From JAEUJM01 sp041918615 (GTDB lineage: Bacteria > Actinomycetota > Acidimicrobiia > Acidimicrobiales > DATDAH01): a DNA stretch of 64,000 nucleotides. Under the pieces are notes generated by a model. It saw nothing but the letters and a program-made list of their open reading frames with translations, had not been told where the DNA came from and searched no databases. The translations under genes and the position numbers were made by a program. Positions 55,786 through 62,502 of this stretch are shown here, piece by piece (the first letter of the stretch is position 1; each line of letters begins with the position of its first letter). The stretch is from assembly GCA_041918615.1 (NCBI GenBank), contig JAYRVH010000046.1:24780-88779 (forward strand). Direction: 5' to 3'.

Positions 55786-57083
55786 CCCGGTCGGAGAGAA
55801 ATCAGGTGGTACGTGCTCTTGCCCTTGCGGAGCAGGACGGCGCGGCCGTCGAGAACGTGGTCGTCGGTGAGCACGAAGCCCGGCTCGACCTTGCGGTTGT
55901 TCACGCTGATGCCCCGCTGCTCGAGCGAGCGGCGCGCATCACCCCGCGACGACGCGAGGCCCGTCTCGACCAGGATGTCCACGAGGTCGGCACCCAGCAC
56001 GGATGCCGTTGTCCGCTCGGTGCCGGGCACCTCGGCCGCCACCGTGTCGAGGGCGGCGCCGGAGAGGTCGGTGGCAGCCCCGCCGAAGAGGACCGTGGAT
56101 GCCGCCTCGGCGCCGGCCGCGGCGTCGGGCCCGTGCAGCAGGGTGGTGATCTCGCGGGCCAGCGCCCGTTGGCCATTGCGCAGGTGCGGCGCCGCAGCGT
56201 GGTGCTCGGCGAGGTTCTTGGCCTCGGCTACCGGGAGGAGGGTGAGCTGCAGGAGGAAGCGCTCCACGTCGACGTCGTCGATCTGCATCCAGTACTGGAA
56301 GAAGCGGTACGGCGACGTGCGCTGGGCGGAGAGCCACACCGCACCGTCGACGCTCTTGCCGAACTTCTGGCCGTCGGCGCGGGTCACGAGCGGCACGGTG
56401 AGGCCGTGGACGTGACGGCCGGAACGGCGGCGGATCAGGTCGATGCCCGCGACGATGTTGCCCCACTGGTCGGAGCCGCCCACCTGGAGCTCGCATTCCC
56501 CGGTCTCGTGCAGGTGCCAGTAGTCGAAGGCCTGCAGCAGGGTGTAGGTGAACTCGGTGTACGAGATCCCCTCGGTACCCTCCATGCGCGAGCGGATCGA
56601 TTCCTTGGCGGCCATCTGGTTCACCGTGACGTGCTTGCCCACGTCACGGAGGAAGTCCAGCAGGGTGAGGTCACGCGTCCACGAGTAGTTGTCGACGAAC
56701 GCGGCGCCCTCGCCCAGGATCTGTACGAGCTGAGGCTTGATCCCGGCCAGGTTGGACTCGAGGGTGGACTCGTCCAGCAGGTTGCGCTCCTCGGAGCGAC
56801 CGCTGGGGTCGCCGATCATCCCCGTCGCGCCGCCCGCCAGGGCGATCGCACGGTGGCCGGCGTCCCGGAACCGGCGCAACAGGAGCAGCGGTACGAGATT
56901 GCCGACATGCAGGCTGTCGGCCGTCGGGTCGAACCCCGCATAGACCACCAACGGGCCCTCGTTCATCCGGGCCGCCAGCCGAGCCCGGTCGGTGGAGTCC
57001 TGGATCAGCCCACGCGCCTCGAGGTCCTCGAGGAGGGCGTTGCCCGGGTCGTCGACTGCCCCCTGCCGGGGAGTATCGGTCAC
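55782..57083 (-). CDS. tyrS: Tyrosyl-tRNA synthetase
   Basis: 433 residues from GTG 57083. Class I motifs are FDPTADSLHVGNL (HIGH equivalent) and KFGKS (KMSKS equivalent); the tyrosine pocket has FTYTLLQAFDYW and GGSDQWGNI. The C-terminal S4 domain (ASSRGDARRSLEQRGISVNN) binds tRNA-Tyr. It lies directly upstream of the rRNA promoter. The tyrS neighbourhood matches mycobacteria except for the rRNA operon between it and the TPR gene. Confidence 0.98.
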   Translation of the reverse strand: MTDTPRQGAVDDPGNALLEDLEARGLIQDSTDRARLAARMNEGPLVVYAGFDPTADSLHVGNLVPLLLLRRFRDAGHRAIALAGGATGMIGDPSGRSEERNLLDESTLESNLAGIKPQLVQILGEGAAFVDNYSWTRDLTLLDFLRDVGKHVTVNQMAAKESIRSRMEGTEGISYTEFTYTLLQAFDYWHLHETGECELQVGGSDQWGNIVAGIDLIRRRSGRHVHGLTVPLVTRADGQKFGKSVDGAVWLSAQRTSPYRFFQYWMQIDDVDVERFLLQLTLLPVAEAKNLAEHHAAAPHLRNGQRALAREITTLLHGPDAAAGAEAASTVLFGGAATDLSGAALDTVAAEVPGTERTTASVLGADLVDILVETGLASSRGDARRSLEQRGISVNNRKVEPGFVLTDDHVLDGRAVLLRKGKSTYHLISLRPG

Positions 57084-57187
57084 CGGCCCACTCTCGCCCT
57101 GGCACCTGGGGCGCGTCCAGCCCGTTTCGGGTCTCCCCCGGCCGTCTGGACTGGACAGCGCCACAGCGCCAGGACGACCCTGGCGCC

Positions 57188-57739
57188 GTGGACGAGTCCC
57201 CTGCCGCACCTCCGGCCGTTCCCACCGACGCAGATGACCGCCGGATCACGCCCGGCAGGGTCGCCGCCACGGTGGTCGTGCTCGGGCTCGTCGCGCTGTG
57301 GGTCTATGCCTTCTCCGGGCTCGCCCGGAAGGACCCACCGGACCTTCTCGACGATCCTTCGTTCTCCCAGGAGGCCGAACCGGTCTGCGCCGTTGCCGTC
57401 GGGGCCGTCGAAGCGCTTCCGGCTGCGCAGGACGCGCCGAGCCCCGAGGTTCGGGCCGAGACCGTCGCCCGGGCCAACCAGATCCTCGACGGGATGGTCG
57501 CCGATCTGCGGCTCGCCGCCCCGACCGGCGCCGACCGTGACAGCCGGATCACCGGCCTGTGGCTCGACGACTGGGAGACCTACCTCGCCGACCGGCGCAC
57601 CTACGCCGACGCGCTGAGTCGGGGCTCAGAGGACCCACCCGAGTTCACCCCCCGTGGCAACCGGGCCATCACGACCACGATCGACAACTTCGCCGAGGTG
57701 AACGACATGGCGAGCTGCGCCACCCCGCTCGACCTGTAG
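57188..57739 (+). CDS. Single-pass membrane protein of unknown function
   Basis: 183 residues. A short cytoplasmic Pro/Asp-rich start, one membrane helix (about 25-45, VAATVVVLGLVALWVYAFSGL) and an outer domain with two Cys (EPVCAVAVGAVEALP and MASCATP) that may pair. A WLDDWETYLADRRTYADAL helix is the most distinctive part. GTG start; divergent from tyrS. No family recognised. Confidence 0.75.
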   Translation: MDESPAAPPAVPTDADDRRITPGRVAATVVVLGLVALWVYAFSGLARKDPPDLLDDPSFSQEAEPVCAVAVGAVEALPAAQDAPSPEVRAETVARANQILDGMVADLRLAAPTGADRDSRITGLWLDDWETYLADRRTYADALSRGSEDPPEFTPRGNRAITTTIDNFAEVNDMASCATPLDL

Positions 57740-57745
57740 CGGGCG

Positions 57746-57751
57746 TAGCCT
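57746..57751 (+). promoter_or_regulatory. Putative leaderless -10 of the LLM oxidoreductase
   Basis: TAGCCT, seven bases before the ATG at 57759. Confidence 0.5.
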
Positions 57752-57758
57752 CGGCCCC

Positions 57759-58700
57759 ATGACGACCTTCGGGCTCCAGCTCCCCAACTTCGGCTTCGGC
57801 GTCCCCGACGATCAGCTCTTCGACGCGGTCGTCGACCGTGCCGTGGCCGGCGAGGAGAGCGGGTTCCGATCGCTGTGGGTGATGGACCACTTCTACCAGC
57901 TCCCCGCGCTCGGTGGCTCCGACCAGCCGATGCTCGAGGCCTACACCCTGCTCGGTGCCCTGGCCGCCCGGACGACGACCGCGCAGCTCGGCACGCTCGT
58001 CACCGGTGTCACCTACCGCAACCCGGCGATGCTGGCCAAGATCGTGACGACCCTCGACGTCATCAGCAAGGGTCGGGCGATCCTCGGGATCGGCGCCGCC
58101 TGGCACGACGAGGAGCACGAGGGCCTCGGGTTCACCTTCCCGCCGGTCAAGGAGCGGATGGACCGGTTGGAGGAGGCGCTCCAGATCTGCCGCGCGATGT
58201 TCGCCGCCGACCACACCTCGTTCGCCGGCACGTACTACCGCACCGACGACGCCCGGAACCTGCCCCGCCCGATCCAGGCGGGCGGGCCGAAGATCATGGT
58301 GGGCGGGGGCGGCGAGAAGCGCACCCTGAAGCTCGTCGCGCAGTACGCGGATGCCTGCAACCTCCACGGCGACCCCGACGCGATCCGCCACAAGATCGAC
58401 GTGATCCACCGGCACTGCGCCGAGGTCGGCCGCGATCCGGCCGAGATCACCATCACCCGACTGGCGACCCTCATGGTCACCGGGTCGGCCCAGCAGACGG
58501 GCGAGATCGAGAGCTTCCTCGGCCGGGCGGCGGGCGCCGACGCCGTGGCCGGCAGCAACGTGGGCCAACCCCACGAGATCGTCGAGCAGGTCCACCTCTT
58601 GGCCGATGCCGGCGTCGACGAGCTCATCTTCAACATGCCGTTGGCCGACGCCGACGGCGTGCGCCAGGCGGGCGAGCTGTTCACGTCGGCCTTCAGCTGA
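57759..58700 (+). CDS. LLM-class F420-dependent oxidoreductase
   Basis: 313 residues of luciferase-like TIM barrel: FGLQLPNFGFGVPD at the start, LWVMDHFYQLP, LGTLVTGVTYRNPAMLAKIVTTLDV-like (LGTLVTGVTYRNPA) and LGIGAAWHDEEH. Members usually use coenzyme F420, supporting an actinobacterial host. The substrate is unknown. Confidence 0.9.
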   Translation: MTTFGLQLPNFGFGVPDDQLFDAVVDRAVAGEESGFRSLWVMDHFYQLPALGGSDQPMLEAYTLLGALAARTTTAQLGTLVTGVTYRNPAMLAKIVTTLDVISKGRAILGIGAAWHDEEHEGLGFTFPPVKERMDRLEEALQICRAMFAADHTSFAGTYYRTDDARNLPRPIQAGGPKIMVGGGGEKRTLKLVAQYADACNLHGDPDAIRHKIDVIHRHCAEVGRDPAEITITRLATLMVTGSAQQTGEIESFLGRAAGADAVAGSNVGQPHEIVEQVHLLADAGVDELIFNMPLADADGVRQAGELFTSAFS

Positions 58701-58738
58701 CGATCCCGCCCGAAGGCCGCTTCTCCGCTCCCCCCCGG

Positions 58739-58755
58739 AGCGCACTCGGTGCGCT
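58739..58755. terminator. Small hairpin after the LLM gene
   Basis: AGCGCAC-TCG-GTGCGCT, a perfect 7-bp stem with a 3-nt loop between the convergent LLM and DUF2071 genes; no T-tract. Confidence 0.4.
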
Positions 58756-58776
58756 GCGGTCCTGGCCGAGGATGGC

Positions 58777-59535
58777 TCAGTCGCGCACCTTGGTGGGCGG
58801 CGTGTGGACGTCGAAGTGGACGGTGCGTGACACGACGGCGCTGTGGGGCTCGGCACCGCGCCCGATGAGGCCAGGACGCTCGAAGACGTCGAACCGGGCC
58901 TCTTCGACGGTGCACGGTGCGAGCTCGAGGACCTGGTGCCACACGGAGTAACGGCCGATGGCGCCGCGGCGGCGCTGGTACCAGCCCACCATCGGGTGGG
59001 TGAGGACCTCGATGGTCTCGTCGAGATCGGCGAAGCCGTCGAGGCGGGCCATTGGCGCGCCGGAGACGGCCAGGCGACAGGCAGCCCCACCCCACGCCCC
59101 GCTGACGGTGAGGTCCCACGAGCGGCACGTGTCACCGTCCCATGTCGCCTCGATGGCGATGCGGTCCCGGTGCCAGGGCATCTGCCACAGGTACCTCGGG
59201 AGGGCCACGAACACACTGTCGAGCGATGTCCCGAAGAACCACACGCCCCGTTCGCCCCGGAAGGTCACGTACGCCCGGTAGTTCACCTGGCCGCACGACA
59301 CCTTCACCGGCGGGAAGAACCGGAAGTGGAAGTCGCGGTCGAGGAAGGGCACGGCCGAGACGAGTGCGCCCCTCGTGCCGTCGTCGAACGTGAAGACCTC
59401 GGGCTCGATGGCGGCGGGCAACGTCGCCGCCAGCCGGTCCGGGTCCACCCGATACGAGACCATCGCGAAGTCGTCGAGCTCGGTCGTGGCGTGGCACCAC
59501 CGGCGCGCCGGCCGCTCCGTCCCTGCGAAGGTCAC
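58777..59535 (-). CDS. DUF2071-family protein
   Basis: 252 residues resembling the acetoacetate-decarboxylase-like DUF2071 fold: VSYRVDPDRLAATLPAAIEP, FFPPVKVSCGQVNYRAYV, GVWFFGTSLDSVFVALPRYL and a final HFDVHTPP. The role is unknown. TATGGT at 59542-59547, six bases from the GTG, suggests a leaderless start. Confidence 0.85.
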   Translation of the reverse strand: MTFAGTERPARRWCHATTELDDFAMVSYRVDPDRLAATLPAAIEPEVFTFDDGTRGALVSAVPFLDRDFHFRFFPPVKVSCGQVNYRAYVTFRGERGVWFFGTSLDSVFVALPRYLWQMPWHRDRIAIEATWDGDTCRSWDLTVSGAWGGAACRLAVSGAPMARLDGFADLDETIEVLTHPMVGWYQRRRGAIGRYSVWHQVLELAPCTVEEARFDVFERPGLIGRGAEPHSAVVSRTVHFDVHTPPTKVRD

Positions 59536-59541
59536 AGGATC

Positions 59542-59547
59542 ACCATA
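59542..59547 (-). promoter_or_regulatory. Putative leaderless -10 of the DUF2071 gene
   Basis: TATGGT followed by six bases and the GTG at 59535. Confidence 0.5.
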
Positions 59548-59837
59548 GGTGGAGGCGACAGGGGCCGGAATCCGGCCCCGGTCGCCTCCAGGCAGGTTCG
59601 GGACCGGCGGCCCGCGAGCGGGGCGTCCCCGGTCAGACCGCGGTCAGACCGCAGTCAGACCGCGGCCCCGAACCCGACGCATGCAGGGCGCCTGACTGTC
59701 CCTCGGTGCGCCGAGTCGGAGGCGGCGCCGGAACCCTCCTGGTCCTGGCGCCTCTGCGGCGACGCACTGTCCCCTGGATGCGCCAGGTTGGCGCCACCCG
59801 CAGCCGCCCTTCGCCATCCGCCGCCGCCGAATCCGAA
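59548..59837. other. Intergenic stretch without a supportable gene
   Basis: About 300 bases between mpg and the DUF2071 gene. It contains the 11-bp triple repeat at 59631 and two related copies of a segment reading roughly GACTGTCCCTCGGTGCGCC (around 59693 and 59766). No frame gives a recognisable protein. Confidence 0.6.
59631..59663. repeat. Three 11-bp tandem repeats
   Basis: GGTCAGACCGC twice, then AGTCAGACCGC; each unit contains the inverted pair GGTC/GACC. Confidence 0.9.
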
Positions 59838-60431
59838 TCAGGCGTGGCGCCCGGACACGTTGGGGTCGCCGGGGACATACCAGCGCCACTCGTGCTCGAC
59901 GCCGACGCTGAGGCCGATGCGGCGGCTCACGCCGGGGTCGGGCGGCGGCGGGGTGCCGTCGTCGACGATGGTGACGTCGCTGTTGTCGGTGACGAGGTCG
60001 GCGCCGTCATGGGCCTTGTCGATGCCGAAGGCCTGGCAGAGCTTGGCCGGGCCGCTGCAGAGGTCGCGCTCGCGGCGGGCGGCCGGGCCGCGGCGCTCCC
60101 GCATCCACTCGAGGCCAGTGAGGGGTGCCGCCGCCCGCAGCAGCACCGCCGAAGACTCGCCCACGTCGCCGCACACCGCGTTCGCACACCAGTGCATGCC
60201 GTACGTGAAGTAGACGTAGAGGTGGCCGGCGGGGCCGAACATCACCCGGGTGCGGGGCGTCTCGCCCCGGTAGCCGTGGCTGGCCGGGTCCTCGCCGCCG
60301 GCGTAGGCCTCGACCTCCACGATGCGTGCTGAACACTCGCCGGCCACGAGCACCTTGTTCAGGAGCTCAGGCGCCACCACCCGGCTGTCCCGGGCAAAGA
60401 AGGCGCGATGAAGGGGGTCGACGTCGATCAT
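59838..60431 (-). CDS. mpg: 3-methyladenine DNA glycosylase (AAG/Mpg family)
   Basis: 197 residues. It excises alkylated purines. The active-site Glu is in ARIVEVEAYAGGEDPASH; RTRVMFGPAGHLYVYFTYGMH and the C-terminal RIGLSVGVEHEWRWYVPG match the family. ATG 60431 overlaps the TGA of the open frame before it (ATGA). A truncated second copy of its first 36 codons lies 746 bases upstream. Confidence 0.95.
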   Translation of the reverse strand: MIDVDPLHRAFFARDSRVVAPELLNKVLVAGECSARIVEVEAYAGGEDPASHGYRGETPRTRVMFGPAGHLYVYFTYGMHWCANAVCGDVGESSAVLLRAAAPLTGLEWMRERRGPAARRERDLCSGPAKLCQAFGIDKAHDGADLVTDNSDVTIVDDGTPPPPDPGVSRRIGLSVGVEHEWRWYVPGDPNVSGRHA

Positions 60432-60529
60432 CTCCGCCACACAGGCGGCTCGACGTTCTTGGCAGCGAACGCCGCGCATACGCGGCCTTCGCTGCCGAGA
60501 AGCACGGGCCGGACCGCCGACGCAGTCAC
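60428..60529 (-). CDS. 33-codon mini-ORF coupled to mpg
   Basis: From GTG 60529 it reads TASAVRPVLLGSEGRVC and ends VWRR with ATGA overlap to mpg. It is homologous at the DNA level to the mini-ORF at 61174-61278. Whether it is translated is unknown. The frame is actually open all the way back to 61177, joining it to the truncated mpg copy. Confidence 0.4.
   Translation of the reverse strand: MTASAVRPVLLGSEGRVCAAFAAKNVEPPVWRR
60463..60494. repeat. Imperfect 32-bp palindrome upstream of mpg
   Basis: Same sequence family as the perfect palindrome at 61212, with two arm mismatches; the arms extend by two further pairs (GG/CC). Confidence 0.85.
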
Positions 60530-61069
60530 GGCCGTCCGCCGAGGCCCACACGGAGCCTCCGCGACGTCCCAGATTGTCGCACCATGGCCCGAAAGGCGCG
60601 AAGAACGGGGGCGAGAGGGTCTTGGCGTTCGTTCTGTGGTTCCGGTCGGCCCCGTGCTTGGTGTGCGGCGGGTGGTAGCAGGCGTCTTGCCCTCGTTCGG
60701 CCGTACCTCCGTCCGATTGCCACTCTCGCCGTTCGGGTCGGCGAGGAGTTCCGAACTCGAGGCAATAGCCCCCGGCTTCCGGGCGCAACTGCCTCGAGTT
60801 CGAGAGCGGACCGCGTGACGGGCACGGAGCGTGAGATCTGCGCCGCTGCCGCCTCCCTTGTTCGCGCTCTTCCGCTCGCACCGCGCCGCTCTGGCATCGG
60901 ACGACGTGGCACCCGGCGGCGAAGGCAGTCGATCGCCGGCGGCCACCACAACCTCATGGCCCACATCTGCCCTCCTTCGGCCGCCGGTTGGGCTGCCCGG
61001 AAGCGCAAACCAGTCCGCCGACGCGATTCCGGCGGGCTGCCGACGCCAACTCGGCACGGTCTCGGCGTT
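60530..61069. other. Orphan 540-base stretch between the two mpg copies
   Basis: No recognisable protein in any frame, although one minus frame is open throughout. It contains the nested hairpin at 60752-60802. Local composition is slightly less GC-rich than its neighbours, with more tt/aa steps. It could be decayed sequence from the duplication or an inserted fragment. Confidence 0.6.
60752..60802. other. Nested stem-loop in the orphan stretch
   Basis: CGAACTCGAGGCA and TGCCTCGAGTTCG form a perfect 13-bp stem; the 25-nt loop contains a second hairpin CCCGG-CTT-CCGGG. Function unknown. Confidence 0.85.
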
Positions 61070-61177
61070 CCTGGCCGAACACTCTCCGGCGACGAGCACC
61101 TTGTCGAGCAGCTCCGGCGCCACCACCCGGCAGTCGAGGGCAAATAGGCGGCGGTGGAGGGAGTCGACGTCGATCAT
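61070..61177 (-). pseudogene. Truncated duplicate of the mpg 5' end
   Basis: From ATG 61177 the frame reads MIDVDSLHRRLFALDCRVV and continues to KVLVAGECSAR, aligning with the first 36 residues of mpg with about seven substitutions. After that the similarity stops before the catalytic Glu, so it cannot be a glycosylase. It starts with an ATGA overlap, like the intact gene. Confidence 0.85.
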
Positions 61178-61278
61178 CTCCGCCATACCGGCGGAGTCCA
61201 TCCGTTCTGGGCAGCGAATGCCGCGTATACGCGGCATTCGCTGTCAAGAAGCGCGGACAGGACCGCCGCTGTGCTCAT
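61174..61278 (-). CDS. 34-codon mini-ORF between the GNAT gene and the mpg copy
   Basis: From ATG 61278 (ATGA overlap with the GNAT stop) it reads STAAVLSALLDSECRVYAAF and ends TPPVWRR, with ATGA overlap into the truncated mpg copy. It is the sister of 60428-60529. The central codons form the perfect palindrome below. Expression is unproven. Confidence 0.45.
   Translation of the reverse strand: MSTAAVLSALLDSECRVYAAFAAQNGWTPPVWRR
61212..61243. repeat. Perfect 32-bp palindrome
   Basis: CAGCGAATGCCGCGTA followed by its exact reverse complement, centred on GTATAC. A diverged copy is at 60463. Confidence 0.95.
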
Positions 61279-61754
61279 GGCCGCAACTGCAGGCGCAGCT
61301 CGGGTTGCTCGCGCGCTGCGAAGCCGAGCTCTCGGTACAAGCCCTCGCCGGCCGCCGTGGTGTGGAGATCGACCGTGGTGACGTCCATCTGCCGGAGGCG
61401 GGCCAGGAGGTGGACCATGACGAGGCGGGCCAGGCCACGTCGCCGCCAGGCGTCGTCGACGCACACCGAGCTGACGTAGGCCACCCGGCCGTGGTGGCTG
61501 ATCGGGCTCGGGATGCGTTGATGGACCTCCACCAGACCGCTGGCCACCAGACCCGAGCCCGCGGGATCGTCGACCGCGGCGCCGAACAGAGCGTCGGCGC
61601 CCAGGCCGGCGAGATGCGACTGGCACGCTGCCCGCCACGCGGGGTCGCCGACCTTGATGCCCATCGACTCGAACATCACGGCCCGAAGCCGGATCAGCTC
61701 GGCGGCGTCGTCGACCGTGACGTCCCGGACGACGAGCGTCGGCGACACGCTCAC
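61275..61754 (-). CDS. GNAT-family N-acetyltransferase
   Basis: 159 residues from GTG 61754. The start LVVRDVTVDDAAELIRLR, motif A YVSSVCVDDAWRRRGLARLV and the terminal LYRELGFAAREQPELRL give a complete GNAT fold; substrate unknown. The GTG overlaps the stop of the upstream mini-ORF, and its first 20 codons are the template of the duplicated modules upstream. Confidence 0.9.
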   Translation of the reverse strand: MSVSPTLVVRDVTVDDAAELIRLRAVMFESMGIKVGDPAWRAACQSHLAGLGADALFGAAVDDPAGSGLVASGLVEVHQRIPSPISHHGRVAYVSSVCVDDAWRRRGLARLVMVHLLARLRQMDVTTVDLHTTAAGEGLYRELGFAAREQPELRLQLRP

Positions 61755-61858
61755 GCCGACTCCCCGCACAAGGTCCACGCTGCCGGCGGTGACAGGATCA
61801 GCGCCACAGTGTCCTCGACAGTGGCGTCCCGGGCGACGAGGCAAGGCGACGCGCTCAC
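61751..61858 (-). CDS. 35-codon mini-ORF, duplicate of the thioesterase-GNAT junction (copy 2)
   Basis: GTG 61858 to a TGA overlapping the GNAT start. It reads SASPCLVARDATVEDTVALI, like the GNAT N-terminus, then SPPAAWTLCGESA, like the thioesterase C-terminus. It is probably a non-functional by-product of tandem duplication. Confidence 0.45.
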   Translation of the reverse strand: MSASPCLVARDATVEDTVALILSPPAAWTLCGESA

Positions 61859-61959
61859 GCCGGCTCCCCGAAGAACGTCCAGACCGCCGGCGGTGACCGG
61901 ATCAGGGCCACCACATCGACCGTGCTGTCGCTGGCGACGGGGTCCGGCGCCCCGCTCAT
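61855..61959 (-). CDS. 34-codon mini-ORF, duplicate of the thioesterase-GNAT junction (copy 1)
   Basis: ATG 61959 overlaps the thioesterase stop (ATGA). It reads SGAPDPVASDSTVDVVALI and ends SPPAVWTFFGEPA, close to the thioesterase end ALLGEPA. Same module as copy 2; the stop overlaps the next GTG. Confidence 0.45.
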   Translation of the reverse strand: MSGAPDPVASDSTVDVVALIRSPPAVWTFFGEPA

Positions 61960-62351
61960 GCCGGCTCTCCAAGCAGGGCCCGTACCGCCGCCGGCGGCGG
62001 CGTCGGCTCCGCGGTGCCCGTGCGGACGCCGACGTAGGTGATCGTGGCCGTGACCACCGGCCGCTCCCCCACGGTGGCGACGAAGTCGATGTCGAAGGAG
62101 GTGTGGCCCCACCGGCTCACGGCCACGGCGATGTCGAGGTCGTCGCCGATGCCGGCCGGGCCGTGCCACTCGATCACCGCCCGCTTGAGCATCAGATCCC
62201 AGCCGAAGCGCTCGAAGTGCGGGTCGAGCGAGCGCAGCCAACGGTCGATGGCGTCGTCGAAGTACGCCAGGTAATGAGCATTGAACACGACGCCCTGCTG
62301 ATCCACCTCGCCGTAACGCACGGCGACGCGGTGGACGTAGCCGTCAGTCAC
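61956..62351 (-). CDS. Acyl-CoA thioesterase, 4-hydroxybenzoyl-CoA thioesterase family
   Basis: 131 residues of hotdog fold from GTG 62351: VRYGEVDQQGVVFNAHYLAYFDDA is the diagnostic active-site segment with the catalytic Asp, followed by IEWHGPAGIGDDLDIAVAV and FVATVGERPVVTATITYVGV. It hydrolyses acyl-CoA thioesters. It is coupled by ATGA to the mini-ORF array and GNAT gene. Confidence 0.92.
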   Translation of the reverse strand: MTDGYVHRVAVRYGEVDQQGVVFNAHYLAYFDDAIDRWLRSLDPHFERFGWDLMLKRAVIEWHGPAGIGDDLDIAVAVSRWGHTSFDIDFVATVGERPVVTATITYVGVRTGTAEPTPPPAAVRALLGEPA

Positions 62352-62502
62352 GCCCCACCCGGGCGGCGTCCGCCCCGAGCTGGGCCCGAACGCGAGCCAA
62401 CTGGCGGGACGGGGACCGGGCGAAAGGGCCTGGCACCACACGTTGGCGCTCGACCCATGAGAAGTGTCACTGGGCCACCCTACGTGCGAAGACTTCCCCG
62501 CT

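Noticed and set aside
60530..61069. Insertion sequence between the mpg copies
   Set aside because: No transposase motif, no terminal inverted repeats bounding the segment and no short target duplication seen.
60463..61243. CRISPR array or integron attC interpretation of the repeated palindromes
   Set aside because: Only two copies about 750 bases apart, no regular spacers, and no attC-type core sites (GTTRRRY) at the ends.
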